Notes: generated from the letters alone by a model not told the origin. Counted from the stretch's first letter, positions 36,821-44,694 are shown. The stretch: 64,000 nucleotides of DNA from Lacicoccus alkaliphilus DSM 16010 (GCF_900142805.1 NZ_FRCF01000002.1:496001-560000); one strand, 5' to 3'. Numbers and translations are program-made.

Positions 36821-37393
36821 TCACTTCCTGTCACCTGAATTTACATCGATGTTTTCCTCTTCACGCAGCCTGCGTAATTCTTCGTCGGAGGTGGCTCCTT
36901 CATCACTGACGGTTTACTCAGCCTCATCGCCATCGGGATTGAGGGCGCCTGCCAGCCCTGCTGTGCCTAGGTCCGTTCTGCCGGCCACGCCTGTCCCTCT
37001 GAGGCCATCGGTGCCGGCCGCTCCTGCATCCGGATCGCCTATGAAGCCCGTATCCTGCCCGGACACCGTCACCTGTTTGTCCACATTAAGCAGAATCTTA
37101 CCGGGGTCCAATGTTTTCATGAATTCCTGCTATTCTGAAGAAGTCAGATTCAGTCTGCCGGCCAACTTCTCTTCAGGTTGGTCATTGGTGAAGAACGACA
37201 CGATTTTGTCCCACGCACTGCCTTCTGAGCTTTTCGCCTCCACTCCTGAATATGCTTCGAACGCCCCTCCCGCTTCAAGGCCATGAGCCGCAACGAGCGT
37301 AATCTGATTTTCATCCACACCGTCCGATTTCAACTCTTCTATCCTTTTAATGACTTGCTGCTCGGTGGCAAACGTTTCCATACTGTTCATCAT
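36821..37393 (-). pseudogene. General stress protein 17M-like (YflT) gene with two in-frame stops
   Basis: One frame runs 190 codons from 37393 (MMNSMETFATEQQVIKRIEEL) to TGA 36821-36823, broken by TAG at 37130-37132 and TAA at 36914-36916. The three parts fit a YflT-domain general stress protein: the N-terminal domain, then EFMKTLDPGKILLNVDK, a Gly/Ala/Asp-rich linker, and the family end EELRRLREEENIDV. Nothing is lost between the parts, so two point mutations explain it. Either a recent pseudogene or misread bases. GGAGGG precedes the start. Confidence 0.8.
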
Positions 37394-37464
37394 GATCCCT
37401 CCGGTTCATTTCCTTACTTCACTATTACCCCGGGCCGCCTGGATATAATGATGGAATTACTTCA

Positions 37465-37681
37465 TCATATTGAATCGGTATGCCTGACCATCGTTCGGTA
37501 CCCCCTGGAATAAGCACGGAATTCCTCCATCTTTTCAAATTCGAGCTTTTCGTAAAGATGGATGGCTCTTGTGTTGAATTTGGCGACAGTCAGGCGAAAT
37601 CTTGTCTTCTTATATTTTCTTCAATGCTTTTCAGGATGAATGAACAAAATTCATAACCATGCCCCTTCCCACAAAAAATCA
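37465..37681 (-). pseudogene. C-terminal remnant of a GNAT acetyltransferase
   Basis: On the minus strand the acetyl-CoA motif GKGHGYEFCSFILKSIEEN is followed, after a frameshift near 37610, by FRLTVAKFNTRAIHLYEKLEF and ends DSI-stop at 37465. This is the second half of a GNAT protein; its first half is missing, replaced by the toxin-antitoxin genes to the right. No start codon or ribosome site remains. Confidence 0.7.
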
Positions 37682-37740
37682 TTTATAATTACTGAATTAT
37701 GATATTACAAAGGTAGAATAAATGAATGGAGGTTTTGTCA

Positions 37741-38010
37741 ATGCTTATAAAATCCTCAACTACGTTAAGAAATGATTATAATTCCATTTCAAAATTGGCT
37801 CATGAAAAGCAGAAACCTGTATATATCACCAAAAATGGTGAAGGTGATCTTGTACTAAAGAGTATTGAGGCGTTTGAAAAAAGAGAAGCGCTCATTGATT
37901 TAAAAGAAAAGTTATTAGTAGCTGAAGAACAGAGATTATACGGGGAAAAGACTTCATCGCTTGATTCTGTAAATAAAAGGATCAAGGAGAGAATAGATGG
38001 GGAGCTATAA
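37741..38010 (+). CDS. Phd/YefM-type antitoxin
   Basis: An 89-residue protein starting MLIKSSTTLRNDYNSISKLAHEKQKPVYITKNGEGD is cut here for brevity: the N-terminal fold LRNDYNSI plus KPVYITKNGE is the Phd/YefM DNA-binding antitoxin domain, and the C-terminal charged helix (about 50-89) would bind the toxin. The ATG at 37741 lies eight bases after GGAGG. It overlaps the ParE-like toxin gene by 14 bases. AT-richer than its neighbours and placed where a GNAT gene is truncated, so acquired by transfer. Confidence 0.85.
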   Translation: MLIKSSTTLRNDYNSISKLAHEKQKPVYITKNGEGDLVLKSIEAFEKREALIDLKEKLLVAEEQRLYGEKTSSLDSVNKRIKERIDGEL

Positions 38011-38302
38011 AGTAGCATTACTTCCTGTAGCTGAAAGTGATTTGGATAATATATTAAATTACATCTTGATAGATGATGCGAAAGCTGCAGAGAGAGTATT
38101 AAATCGTATTACGGATGCTTTGAGGCATTTAGAGACTTCTTCCTATGCTGGATTAAAAGTTGTAGAAGAAAGTTTGGTTCATTTAGATCTTAGAATGATC
38201 GTTTCAGACCCCTATATCGTATTTTATCGGATTATAGACAACACGGTCTATATTTTTAGGGTTCTTCATGAAGCAAGGGACTATCTCCAGATATTAAGAT
38301 AA
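37997..38302 (+). CDS. RelE/ParE-family toxin
   Basis: A 101-residue RelE/ParE fold toxin: LLPVAESDLDNILNYI helix, HLETSSYAGLK, the strand LRMIVSDPYIVFYRIIDNTVYIFRV is typical in layout, and the end LHEARDYLQIL. ParE members poison gyrase, RelE members cut mRNA on the ribosome; sequence does not settle which. Translated in coupling with the antitoxin, and closed by a terminator. Confidence 0.87.
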   Translation: MGSYKVALLPVAESDLDNILNYILIDDAKAAERVLNRITDALRHLETSSYAGLKVVEESLVHLDLRMIVSDPYIVFYRIIDNTVYIFRVLHEARDYLQILR

Positions 38303-38339
38303 TAAAGCTGGGTAAACCTTTAGTCTATAATCATTATCA

Positions 38340-38360
38340 GAGTCCTTAAAGGGCTCTTTT
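38340..38360 (+). terminator. Terminator of the toxin-antitoxin module
   Basis: GAGTCC and GGGCTC pair (one G-U) around TTAAA, followed by TTTTATT. Confidence 0.75.
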
Positions 38361-38651
38361 ATTCGTCCTTTTTCGATATCCAATAACAATAAATTCATCG
38401 GATGATTTTCCTTTTTATTGAGTTGTCTGATTTCCATTTCTTTCTCCCTGCCCGTTCAAAATTAAAAATCTCCCATTTATTGTGTTAGAAATTTCAGGCT
38501 GATCCAAAAGTACCATGTGACCGACAAACAGAATGATTGATATGTAAATGTCATCATTCATCGTGAGATAGTTAATAGCCCCAACCTTTTCAATGTTCAC
38601 ACTCGTAGAAGCAATGATCCATTTGTTATTAATATATATTTAAGCATCCTG
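38361..38651. other. AT-rich stretch without a convincing gene
   Basis: A weak 61-codon frame (38415-38600, minus) starts MNIEKVGAINYL and could be the relic of a larger gene, but it has no ribosome site and I do not recognise it. Nothing else is seen. Confidence 0.4.
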
Positions 38652-39161
38652 CTATCGTAACTTTCCAATCACTTCCTCCACATCATCCCATTCATAGATC
38701 AGCTCATTGAACATCTCCCCGCCGATGCTGATCTCCACGGTATCGGTCAGTTCAGCACCGTAATGTTCGTAAAAGTAACGGGTTTTATTGTCCTCGAGCA
38801 CTTCGACAGTAATTTTGTCGTAGCCCTTCGCTTTAAAGTGACTGAACAGTTTTTCAAACATCTTCTTGCCAATCCCCCTGCCCTGGAATTCCTCCAGCAG
38901 GTAGATCGCCGTCAGGTCACATGAGTCGTCCCTGCCGTTCCATGAGGCAAAGCCTATGATCCGGCCCGCTTCATCCTCCGCAACGATGACATTGTCCCTT
39001 TCTTCCATAAGGATCCTGTTCCATAGATCGGTCCTTTCGTCATATGATAAATCGTTCAAATAACTGCCGGGTATGATTTCCTTATAAGTCGTCCTCCAGC
39101 TGTCCACATGGACTTTTGCGATGCCCGGTGCATCTTTCACTACCGCTTGTCTGATCTTCAT
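38652..39161 (-). CDS. GNAT acetyltransferase
   Basis: A 169-residue GNAT enzyme. The N-terminal RQAVVKDAPGIAKVHVDSWRTTY is typical of the family, the acetyl-CoA loop is FQGRGIGKKMFEKL (about 96-109), and the C-terminal half has DKITVEVLEDNKTRYFYEHYGA. It transfers acetyl from acetyl-CoA to an unknown amine. I start at 39161 (MKIRQ), seven bases after GGGGG. Paired with a second GNAT gene upstream on the same strand, 32 bases apart. Confidence 0.88.
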   Translation of the reverse strand: MKIRQAVVKDAPGIAKVHVDSWRTTYKEIIPGSYLNDLSYDERTDLWNRILMEERDNVIVAEDEAGRIIGFASWNGRDDSCDLTAIYLLEEFQGRGIGKKMFEKLFSHFKAKGYDKITVEVLEDNKTRYFYEHYGAELTDTVEISIGGEMFNELIYEWDDVEEVIGKLR

Positions 39162-39193
39162 TTCCATTCCCCCGTAAACTTGAATATCCATTT

Positions 39194-39688
39194 TTAAATC
39201 AATTTATACATATAATACTCATTCACCGGCCTGCCGTCGATCATCAGGGAATGCACCTTCTCACCTTCAACGGTGAATCCCATCTTTTTATAGAGGTTGA
39301 ACGCCGGCACGTTATCTTTAATGACCGTGAGCTCAAGTCTCGTGATGCCCTGGTCTTCAGCCCATTCAAATACATGATCGAATAATGATGAGGCGATCCC
39401 CCTGCCCCTGCATGCCGCATCCACTCCAAGCACAAGGTAGGCCGAATGCTTATTCCGGTTGAGCTTTCCCCTGAATGCCGCCATGAATCCGGCGAGATTG
39501 CCATCCACTTCAGCGACTTGAAAATAAACCCCATCATCCTTCTTTAACCCGGCTATGCTTTTTTTCTGGTCCTCCACGCTCGTCTGCCGTTCGCCGGGAT
39601 CATAGAGCATATAGCCCGACTCATCCAGCCTTTTATATAGTTTCAAGAATTCCTCTGCATCATCTTCAATCAATGCTCTTATTTTCAT
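39194..39688 (-). CDS. GNAT acetyltransferase
   Basis: A 164-residue GNAT enzyme with IRALIEDDAEEFLKLYKRL at the N-terminus, acetyl-CoA loop CRGRGIASSLFDHVF (about 92-106), and the LTVIKDNVPAFNLYKKMGF motif that many ribosomal-protein-type and small-molecule acetyltransferases share. Substrate unknown. The ATG at 39688 lies after AAGGGTG. Forms a pair with the next GNAT gene. Confidence 0.88.
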   Translation of the reverse strand: MKIRALIEDDAEEFLKLYKRLDESGYMLYDPGERQTSVEDQKKSIAGLKKDDGVYFQVAEVDGNLAGFMAAFRGKLNRNKHSAYLVLGVDAACRGRGIASSLFDHVFEWAEDQGITRLELTVIKDNVPAFNLYKKMGFTVEGEKVHSLMIDGRPVNEYYMYKLI

Positions 39689-39779
39689 ACAAGTCACCCT
39701 TAATAATGAAAATTAGTTTATGCTACAATTATAGCAAATATTATTGAATTTTTAGAATACTAGTTGAAAAGGGGATAAT

Positions 39780-40206
39780 ATGTTCAATCCACAGATGATA
39801 GAGACTGCCCGGGGGAATTTTGAAATATTCAAGAGAGGTTTTGGAGCACCGCTTGCTTTTACACACCTTTACAGCGAATTCAATGAACTGGGAAATATTA
39901 TGTCACAACATTTAGCTGAATATTACACTGTCTATAAGAAAACAAAGTGGTCGAACGTTGATAGAAAAAATCGATTATTTCACTTCAGAGCTGAAGGACT
40001 ATGACATAAGGGAAGAGCTGAAGACTTCACCCGTCGAAGCTTTTATATACTGCGGCAGGCATGATGTACAGTGTCCTCATGTATTCAGTGCTGAAGCGGC
40101 GCGCTTGATGCCCAAGGGAACCCTGACCACATTTGAACACAGCAACCACAGTCCGGATATAGAAGAGGAGGAGAAATTTAAGAAGTTTATAAGAAGTACA
40201 ATATAA
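39780..40206 (+). pseudogene. Alpha/beta hydrolase remnant with internal deletion and frameshift
   Basis: The 5' part (39780 on) encodes the start of an alpha/beta hydrolase (ETARGNFEIFKRGFGAPLAF, then THLYSEFNELGN). The 3' part in another frame, to 40206, encodes the end with the acid and His region: FIYCGRHDVQCP, then TTFEHSNHSP. The middle of about 150-200 residues, including the nucleophile elbow G-x-S-x-G, is missing, and the join near 39960 changes frame. The product cannot be an active hydrolase. Confidence 0.72.
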
Positions 40207-40297
40207 TTTCAGAAAGATTATAAATCTAATCATAAAGACTTCATCTTCGAAGGTGAGGATGAAGTTTTAACTACTCTCTTAATAATAAATTTTAATT

Positions 40298-40495
40298 TCA
40301 AGTGATGATTCTTTTCAATTCCGATAAAGATGTGATGATATGATCCGCTTCTGCCAGTTCTTCATCTTTGGAAAAATAAAACCGGCAGCCGACGACTTCA
40401 ATTCCATTTTCTCGACCGGCCTTAAAGTCCAATAATCTATCCCCTACTATAAATTTCGGCTTAACTTCTTCTTCACTTATAAGAAATTTAATCAA
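40298..40495 (-). pseudogene. C-terminal remnant of a HAD-family hydrolase
   Basis: About 65 residues match the end of a HAD phosphatase: LIKFLISEEEVKPKFIVGDR then LLDFKAGRENGIEVVGC, with the motif IV acidic pair (GDRLLD). Motifs I-III are absent, as the kinase gene begins only 33 bases upstream. Only a TTG without ribosome site could start it. A truncated leftover. Confidence 0.65.
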
Positions 40496-40527
40496 ATCCG
40501 TTCATGTTTAATCTGAAAGGAGACCTT

Positions 40528-41028
40528 ATGAAATCAAAACTGATCATCATACGTGGAAATTCTGGTGCGGGCAAAACCACGGTGGCTAAAACTTTGCAGA
40601 AAACAATTGGCAGAGGCACTCTCCTCGTCGCGCAGGATGTCGTACGAAGGGAAATGATGTTCGTAAAAGACGGCAAAGATAATTTGGCGATCGACCTTAT
40701 GAAACGGATTGCTGAATATGGCAACGGGAAAAGTAAGTTCGTCATTGTCGAAGGCATCACTGCAGCGAAATGGTACGGTGATATGTTCAACGAATTGATT
40801 GATGATTTTGATGACAGATACCTTGCCTACTATTTTGATATTCCATTTGAAGAAACTGTAAGAAGACACAATTTAAAACCCAATTCACATGAATTTGGCG
40901 AGAAGGAAATGAGAAGATGGTGGAATGAAAAAGACTTTCTCAATCTTGATAAGGAGAAAGTCATTACGTCCGATTATAGTGTTACAGAAACAATCAATTT
41001 TATAATAAAAGATATAGAGGATGATTAA
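40528..41028 (+). CDS. P-loop kinase of the AAA/zeta-toxin-like type
   Basis: A 166-residue P-loop protein: Walker A RGNSGAGKTTVAKTL (about 9-23), an acidic strand FVIVEGIT, and a lid region with FEETVRRHNLKP. Such small kinases phosphorylate small molecules, uridine-like compounds or antibiotics; the substrate is not evident. I start at 40528, five bases after AAAGGAG; an earlier in-frame ATG at 40504 has no ribosome site. Divergent from the HAD remnant. Confidence 0.8.
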   Translation: MKSKLIIIRGNSGAGKTTVAKTLQKTIGRGTLLVAQDVVRREMMFVKDGKDNLAIDLMKRIAEYGNGKSKFVIVEGITAAKWYGDMFNELIDDFDDRYLAYYFDIPFEETVRRHNLKPNSHEFGEKEMRRWWNEKDFLNLDKEKVITSDYSVTETINFIIKDIEDD

Positions 41029-41103
41029 CTTCTATATTTGTACAAAAAATAATTTCAGTTGGCACAATAGTCATTGTTTCATAAATATTGCCGGAGCCTA
41101 TTA

Positions 41104-41496
41104 CTAGATCATTTTTTCAGTATGTGTTCCGATCCAAGTATTAATTTCTTTGTCAGTTAGCGACTCAGTTGCAACTTTCACTGTAAAACTCACAGCCTCA
41201 ACTTTATCAACGTTCAATTTATAACCGTTCATATTTAAAAACATATTTAAAGCTAAGAAAGCTGTTCTTTTATTTCCGTTTATAAAAACATGCTTTTGAA
41301 TGATACTCTTAAAAATAAATGCAGATTTTTCTATAACACCAGGGTATAATTCTTTTCCAAACACATTTTGTTTCGGTGTTTCTACAATCATGTTTAACGC
41401 TGTCGAATGTATAACTCCCACCGGTTCAGACGGGCTATATTTATGAATGACGTATCTGTTAATTTTTATGATCTCCTGCTCAGATAAATATTTCAT
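41104..41496 (-). CDS. Doc-type (death-on-curing, Fic fold) toxin
   Basis: A 130-residue Fic/Doc protein with the catalytic motif HVFINGNKRTAFLALNMFL (about 68-86), in which His starts the reaction and the Asn-Lys-Arg anion hole follows. Doc of phage P1 phosphorylates EF-Tu; other Fic proteins add AMP. It overlaps its antitoxin by four bases (ATGA). AT-rich compared with the flanks, so a mobile cassette is likely. Confidence 0.88.
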   Translation of the reverse strand: MKYLSEQEIIKINRYVIHKYSPSEPVGVIHSTALNMIVETPKQNVFGKELYPGVIEKSAFIFKSIIQKHVFINGNKRTAFLALNMFLNMNGYKLNVDKVEAVSFTVKVATESLTDKEINTWIGTHTEKMI

Positions 41497-41729
41497 CTAT
41501 CCACTAATTCTTTGAATACATCATCATATTCTTTTGTAATCTGATCCATCTTAGAATTAAATTTCTCTTCTTTAGATACTGCAGATTGTATATAAACTTT
41601 ATCATCGTGTTCTACGAATACTATATCCTCGTCATTTTCAATGTTAAGTTTATCCAGTAAATGAACTGGTAAAGTGACTACGCTGCTGTTTCCTACTTTA
41701 CGGACTTTTCTGGTATCTAAAATTTTCAA
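41493..41729 (-). CDS. AbrB/MazE-type antitoxin
   Basis: A 78-residue protein: an N-terminal SpoVT/AbrB swapped-hairpin DNA-binding domain (RKVGNSSVVTLPVHLLDKL, about 10-28) and a C-terminal charged region that can bind and block the toxin. The start is TTG 41729, behind GGGAGGG. An upstream series of GTATAT repeats is a likely binding site for autoregulation. Confidence 0.87.
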   Translation of the reverse strand: MKILDTRKVRKVGNSSVVTLPVHLLDKLNIENDEDIVFVEHDDKVYIQSAVSKEEKFNSKMDQITKEYDDVFKELVDR

Positions 41730-41749
41730 AGTAAACCCTCCCTTATAAA

Positions 41750-41779
41750 AGTATATCCATGTATATATAAGTATATACT
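41750..41779 (-). promoter_or_regulatory. Probable operator of the AbrB-Doc module
   Basis: GTATAT occurs three times exactly 10 bp apart (41751, 41761, 41771), the last within the perfect palindrome AGTATATACT (41770-41779). TATACT on the minus strand (41755-41750) can be the -10 box, so binding would block transcription. Confidence 0.6.
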
Positions 41780-41870
41780 AAATTACTCATTTTTAATATT
41801 ATTCAAACCGACATACATCTTCATATACAGTAGTGATTATGATAAAGGTGACCTCTTCCGTTCGAAACGC

Positions 41871-43067
41871 CTACTTTGCTTTAAAATTATATATAGGCTT
41901 GATCCAGTGCTGGATTTCGACCGTATCCCCGATACGGGAAATGATATCCTCTGCCGCCTTATATACAAAAGGTGATTCATCCACGGTCTTCTGGCCGACC
42001 GATGAGGAATAGACTCCCTTCATGGAATCCATGAAGGCTTTGACGTCGATGGTTTTACTAGCCTGTGTGCGGCTCATCACCCTGCCCGCCCCGTGGGGTG
42101 CGGAGAAGTTCCAGTCCGGGTTGCCTTTACCCGCGCAGATCAGCGAGCCATCCCTCATGTTGAGCGGGATGATGAGACGCTCGCCTTCCCGGGCGCTCGT
42201 CGCCCCTTTTCGGATGATGCCATTCTCGATATCTATGAAATTATGGATGGAATCGAATGCATCTACAGGCTCGAGTCCCGCGGCCTCGATCATCGCATCC
42301 AGCATGGATTTACGGTTCGCATGCGCAAACTGCTGGGCGATCGCCATATCATTGATATAGTCGGCGAGGAGGTCACCTTCGAGATATGCAAGATCATCCA
42401 CCCTCTTCCGTTTCTTCTTGCCGGGATTCAAGTGTTTATGGATTTCCTCATAATGCCCCGTCTCCTTTAAGGAGTGGAGCAGCTCTTCATTTTCCGGGTT
42501 GTCCCGCGTGAAGTTGGCGATTTTTTGATGATATGTCGCAATCATATGACCGAGCTTCCTTGAACCTGAATGGACGGTGAGCCAGTGGCCGCCGTTTTCA
42601 TCAACAGCAAGCTCAATGAAATGGTTCCCGCCGCCGAGCGTGCCGAGTGACCGGCTGATGTACTCCTTCTCTTTATCCGATAAAGGGATCGTAAGGTTTT
42701 TCGTCCATTCGTCAGAATCGGAATTGGGCGCTGCATGCACGCCCTTGCCGCTCGGCACCTTGTTCCCTACAATTTTGTCGAACTGATCCAACGGGACATT
42801 GAAATCCGCGAGCTTATACGACATCATGCCGCAACCGATATCCACACCCACGACATTCGGGGAGACTTTCCACTCTGCCTGTGACTCGCGCAGCCGGATC
42901 GTCGTACCGATCGTCGAACCTTTACCGAAGTGCACGTCCGGCATGATCCGCACTTTGGTGTTTTCTGTAATATCACTGTCCAGCATCTTGGCAATCTGCT
43001 GTTTGGTCTGGTCTTCAATCGTATCTATGAATGCTTTTGCGGTACCGTTCCTACCTTCAATCTCCAC
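41871..43067 (-). CDS. rtcB: RtcB-family RNA ligase
   Basis: A 398-residue RtcB ligase, which joins 2',3'-cyclic phosphate and 5'-OH RNA ends with GTP and manganese. Motifs present: MPDVHFGKGSTIG, VVGVDIGCGM (Asp and Cys metal ligands), GGGNHFIEL, HSGSRKLG, and SAPHGAGRVMSR with the His that takes GMP. The length fits the shorter bacterial RtcB branch. Start is GTG 43067, sharing one base with the stop of the amidohydrolase gene, behind AGGAGGGG. In bacteria RtcB repairs RNAs cut by toxin nucleases; two toxin modules lie within 4 kb, which is suggestive only. Confidence 0.93.
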   Translation of the reverse strand: MEIEGRNGTAKAFIDTIEDQTKQQIAKMLDSDITENTKVRIMPDVHFGKGSTIGTTIRLRESQAEWKVSPNVVGVDIGCGMMSYKLADFNVPLDQFDKIVGNKVPSGKGVHAAPNSDSDEWTKNLTIPLSDKEKEYISRSLGTLGGGNHFIELAVDENGGHWLTVHSGSRKLGHMIATYHQKIANFTRDNPENEELLHSLKETGHYEEIHKHLNPGKKKRKRVDDLAYLEGDLLADYINDMAIAQQFAHANRKSMLDAMIEAAGLEPVDAFDSIHNFIDIENGIIRKGATSAREGERLIIPLNMRDGSLICAGKGNPDWNFSAPHGAGRVMSRTQASKTIDVKAFMDSMKGVYSSSVGQKTVDESPFVYKAAEDIISRIGDTVEIQHWIKPIYNFKAK

Positions 43068-44356
43068 TATGACCCCTCCTGCTCATACACTTTGATCCCT
43101 GCTTTTTCAGCAAGTGTTTTCACATCCATCTCTTCAGCTTCAAACGTGATATCTTTATCAGATTTCAGGAAATCAACTGTATATTGGAGTGTCACAGCCA
43201 CCCCGAGCTTCAATACATCCTCGTCCAGTTCGAACTTTGAATGGTGGTGATCCGCACCTGTACCTTTCTCTTCATTTCCGATGCCGACGAAAGCGAAGAC
43301 TCCAGGCAGGTATTTCTGATAGAACGCAAAAGGTTCCGACGCCATCCACGCAGCGTAATTGTAGATCACGTTTTGCCCGAGCGATTTTTTTACAGCTTCT
43401 GCAGCAATTGCCGCACATTCCTCCTGATTATAGACCGCTAGATCCATCGCGAAAGGCTCTGCAATGTATTCATATGTACAGTTGTGGAGTTCGGCGATAC
43501 TCTTCAGTTTCTCCTTGAACGCCCTTTCGGCAGCCAACCCCTGCTCATAATGCAGATATCTGAATGTGCCTTTGAAGTTGAGGCTGTCCGGGATGATATT
43601 ATGATTCGAGCCGGCATTCACGCTCCCCATAGAAAAAGTGATGGCTTTGAACGGATCCAAAGTATTCATGCGCATGGATTTCAGTTGATTATAAAAATCC
43701 GTAAATACATCAATCGGTGTATCAGCGAGGTCCGGCCTCGCACCATGGCCGCCGTTGCCATTGATTTTGACATCGAACATGAACGCGCCTGCCATTCTGG
43801 GCCCTGGGTCAACCGATATTTTCCCCGATGGTATATCCGCCTTTAAATGGATGCCCCACACGCCATCCGCTCCGATTTGCAGAATCCTTCCTAATATACC
43901 GACGATTCCCCGGCCGTCTTCTTCGCCCTGTTCGAAGGCGAGTATCACCCTGCCATGGATTTTGTCTTTATTTTCCACAAGGTTTTTTGCGGCTCCAAGC
44001 AGCATCGCCGTATGACCGTCATGCCCGCAAAGATGTGCGGCTTCATCATATTTTGAAATGACGGTCTTCTTCATTTTTAGGTTATGCTCATCCTCCTGCA
44101 TCGGCAAAGCATCGATATCCGCCCTCAGCACCAGGGAGCGGCCCGGCTGAGCCCCTTCTATTATTGAAAGGATCCCCCCGTTCGGTATCACTTCATATGA
44201 TAGTCCCATCTTCCCCAATTCCCCTGTAATGAGGCTGATCGTCCTTCTTTCTTCGCCGCTCACTTCAGGATGTGCATGCAGGTCCCTTTGTATGCCGAGG
44301 ACATACGATTCAACATTCCCAGCACATTTCAAGCTTTCCCCTTCGGTCTCAAACAT
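43067..44356 (-). CDS. M20-family amidohydrolase
   Basis: A 429-residue zinc hydrolase of the M20D type (aminoacylase/hippurate hydrolase-like). Seen are RDLHAHPEVSGEE, LRADIDALPM, AHLCGHDGHTAML (metal Cys/His), the catalytic Glu in FEQGEEDGRG, and GADHHHSKFELDE near the end. It cleaves an N-acyl or amide bond of an unknown substrate. The start at 44356 lies after GGGGGATC. Translation is coupled to rtcB, an unusual partner. A hairpin with T-run sits in the leader (44422-44460). Confidence 0.9.
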   Translation of the reverse strand: MFETEGESLKCAGNVESYVLGIQRDLHAHPEVSGEERRTISLITGELGKMGLSYEVIPNGGILSIIEGAQPGRSLVLRADIDALPMQEDEHNLKMKKTVISKYDEAAHLCGHDGHTAMLLGAAKNLVENKDKIHGRVILAFEQGEEDGRGIVGILGRILQIGADGVWGIHLKADIPSGKISVDPGPRMAGAFMFDVKINGNGGHGARPDLADTPIDVFTDFYNQLKSMRMNTLDPFKAITFSMGSVNAGSNHNIIPDSLNFKGTFRYLHYEQGLAAERAFKEKLKSIAELHNCTYEYIAEPFAMDLAVYNQEECAAIAAEAVKKSLGQNVIYNYAAWMASEPFAFYQKYLPGVFAFVGIGNEEKGTGADHHHSKFELDEDVLKLGVAVTLQYTVDFLKSDKDITFEAEEMDVKTLAEKAGIKVYEQEGS

Positions 44357-44421
44357 GAAGATCCCCCTTCTCGTCATACGCCCTTTTCAACTGATGATTT
44401 TATTACATTATACTATACACT

Positions 44422-44460
44422 AAAAAGCCCTGGATATTGAGGTTGATCAATACCCTGGGC
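44422..44460 (-). terminator. Terminator-like hairpin in the leader of the M20-rtcB operon
   Basis: On the minus strand GCCC-A-GGGTATTGA, loop TCAACC, then TCAATATCC-A-GGGC, followed by TTTTTAGTG. It lies 66 bases before the M20 start and 53 bases after the end of small RNA copy 2, so it is either a second terminator for that RNA or an attenuator. Confidence 0.7.
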
Positions 44461-44512
44461 ATGACGTTCCAAAAGTTTATTGATAGATTTGGGCACTCCG
44501 GAGAATTTCAAG

Positions 44513-44659
44513 AAAAAAAAGAGACTGGGCATCCAGTCTCTTTCACAGATAAATAATATAATATATGATATCTAGAGGGCAAGCAGTGCCACTCTATCGG
44601 AAGGCGTCGATGAAACGAATATCTATATAGGAATACTTCGTTGACGGCCTTGTTATGTT
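44513..44659 (-). ncRNA. Candidate structured small RNA, copy 2
   Basis: About 147 bases on the minus strand, from a start near 44659 to a strong terminator. It has a consensus promoter and a well-defined fold: hairpin 1 (44651-44601, GACGGCCTT with AAGGCGTC on the plus strand, extended by AACGAA/TTCGTT), hairpin 2 (44596-44573, TAGAG-GGCA with TGCC-CTCTA), then the AT-rich block 44575-44548, then the terminator. It is paralogous to 27158-27276: same 5' ACATAACAAGG, same AT-rich block, different but paired stems, different terminator. No start codon with ribosome site is inside. Family unknown to me. Confidence 0.72.
44518..44543 (-). terminator. Terminator of small RNA copy 2
   Basis: An 11-bp stem AAAGAGACTGG/CCAGTCTCTTT with loop GCAT as read on the plus strand, with eight T following on the minus strand. 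Confidence 0.92.
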
Positions 44660-44665
44660 ATCTTC

Positions 44666-44694
44666 ATTATATTTTAATCTGATTCTCATTTCAA
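44666..44694 (-). promoter_or_regulatory. Promoter of small RNA copy 2
   Basis: TTGAAA (44694-44689), 17-base spacer, TATAAT (44671-44666) on the minus strand, putting the start at about 44659, just at the conserved 5' block. Confidence 0.85.

Noticed and set aside
36849-37286. Plus-strand frame of 145 codons rich in Ser, Pro and Ala
   Set aside because: It is the shadow of the broken YflT-like gene on the other strand and has no ribosome site.
27193-44575. The shared 30-base blocks as attachment sites of an integrative element
   Set aside because: No integrase, transposase or phage gene lies between them, and each block is part of a larger conserved RNA with promoter and terminator.
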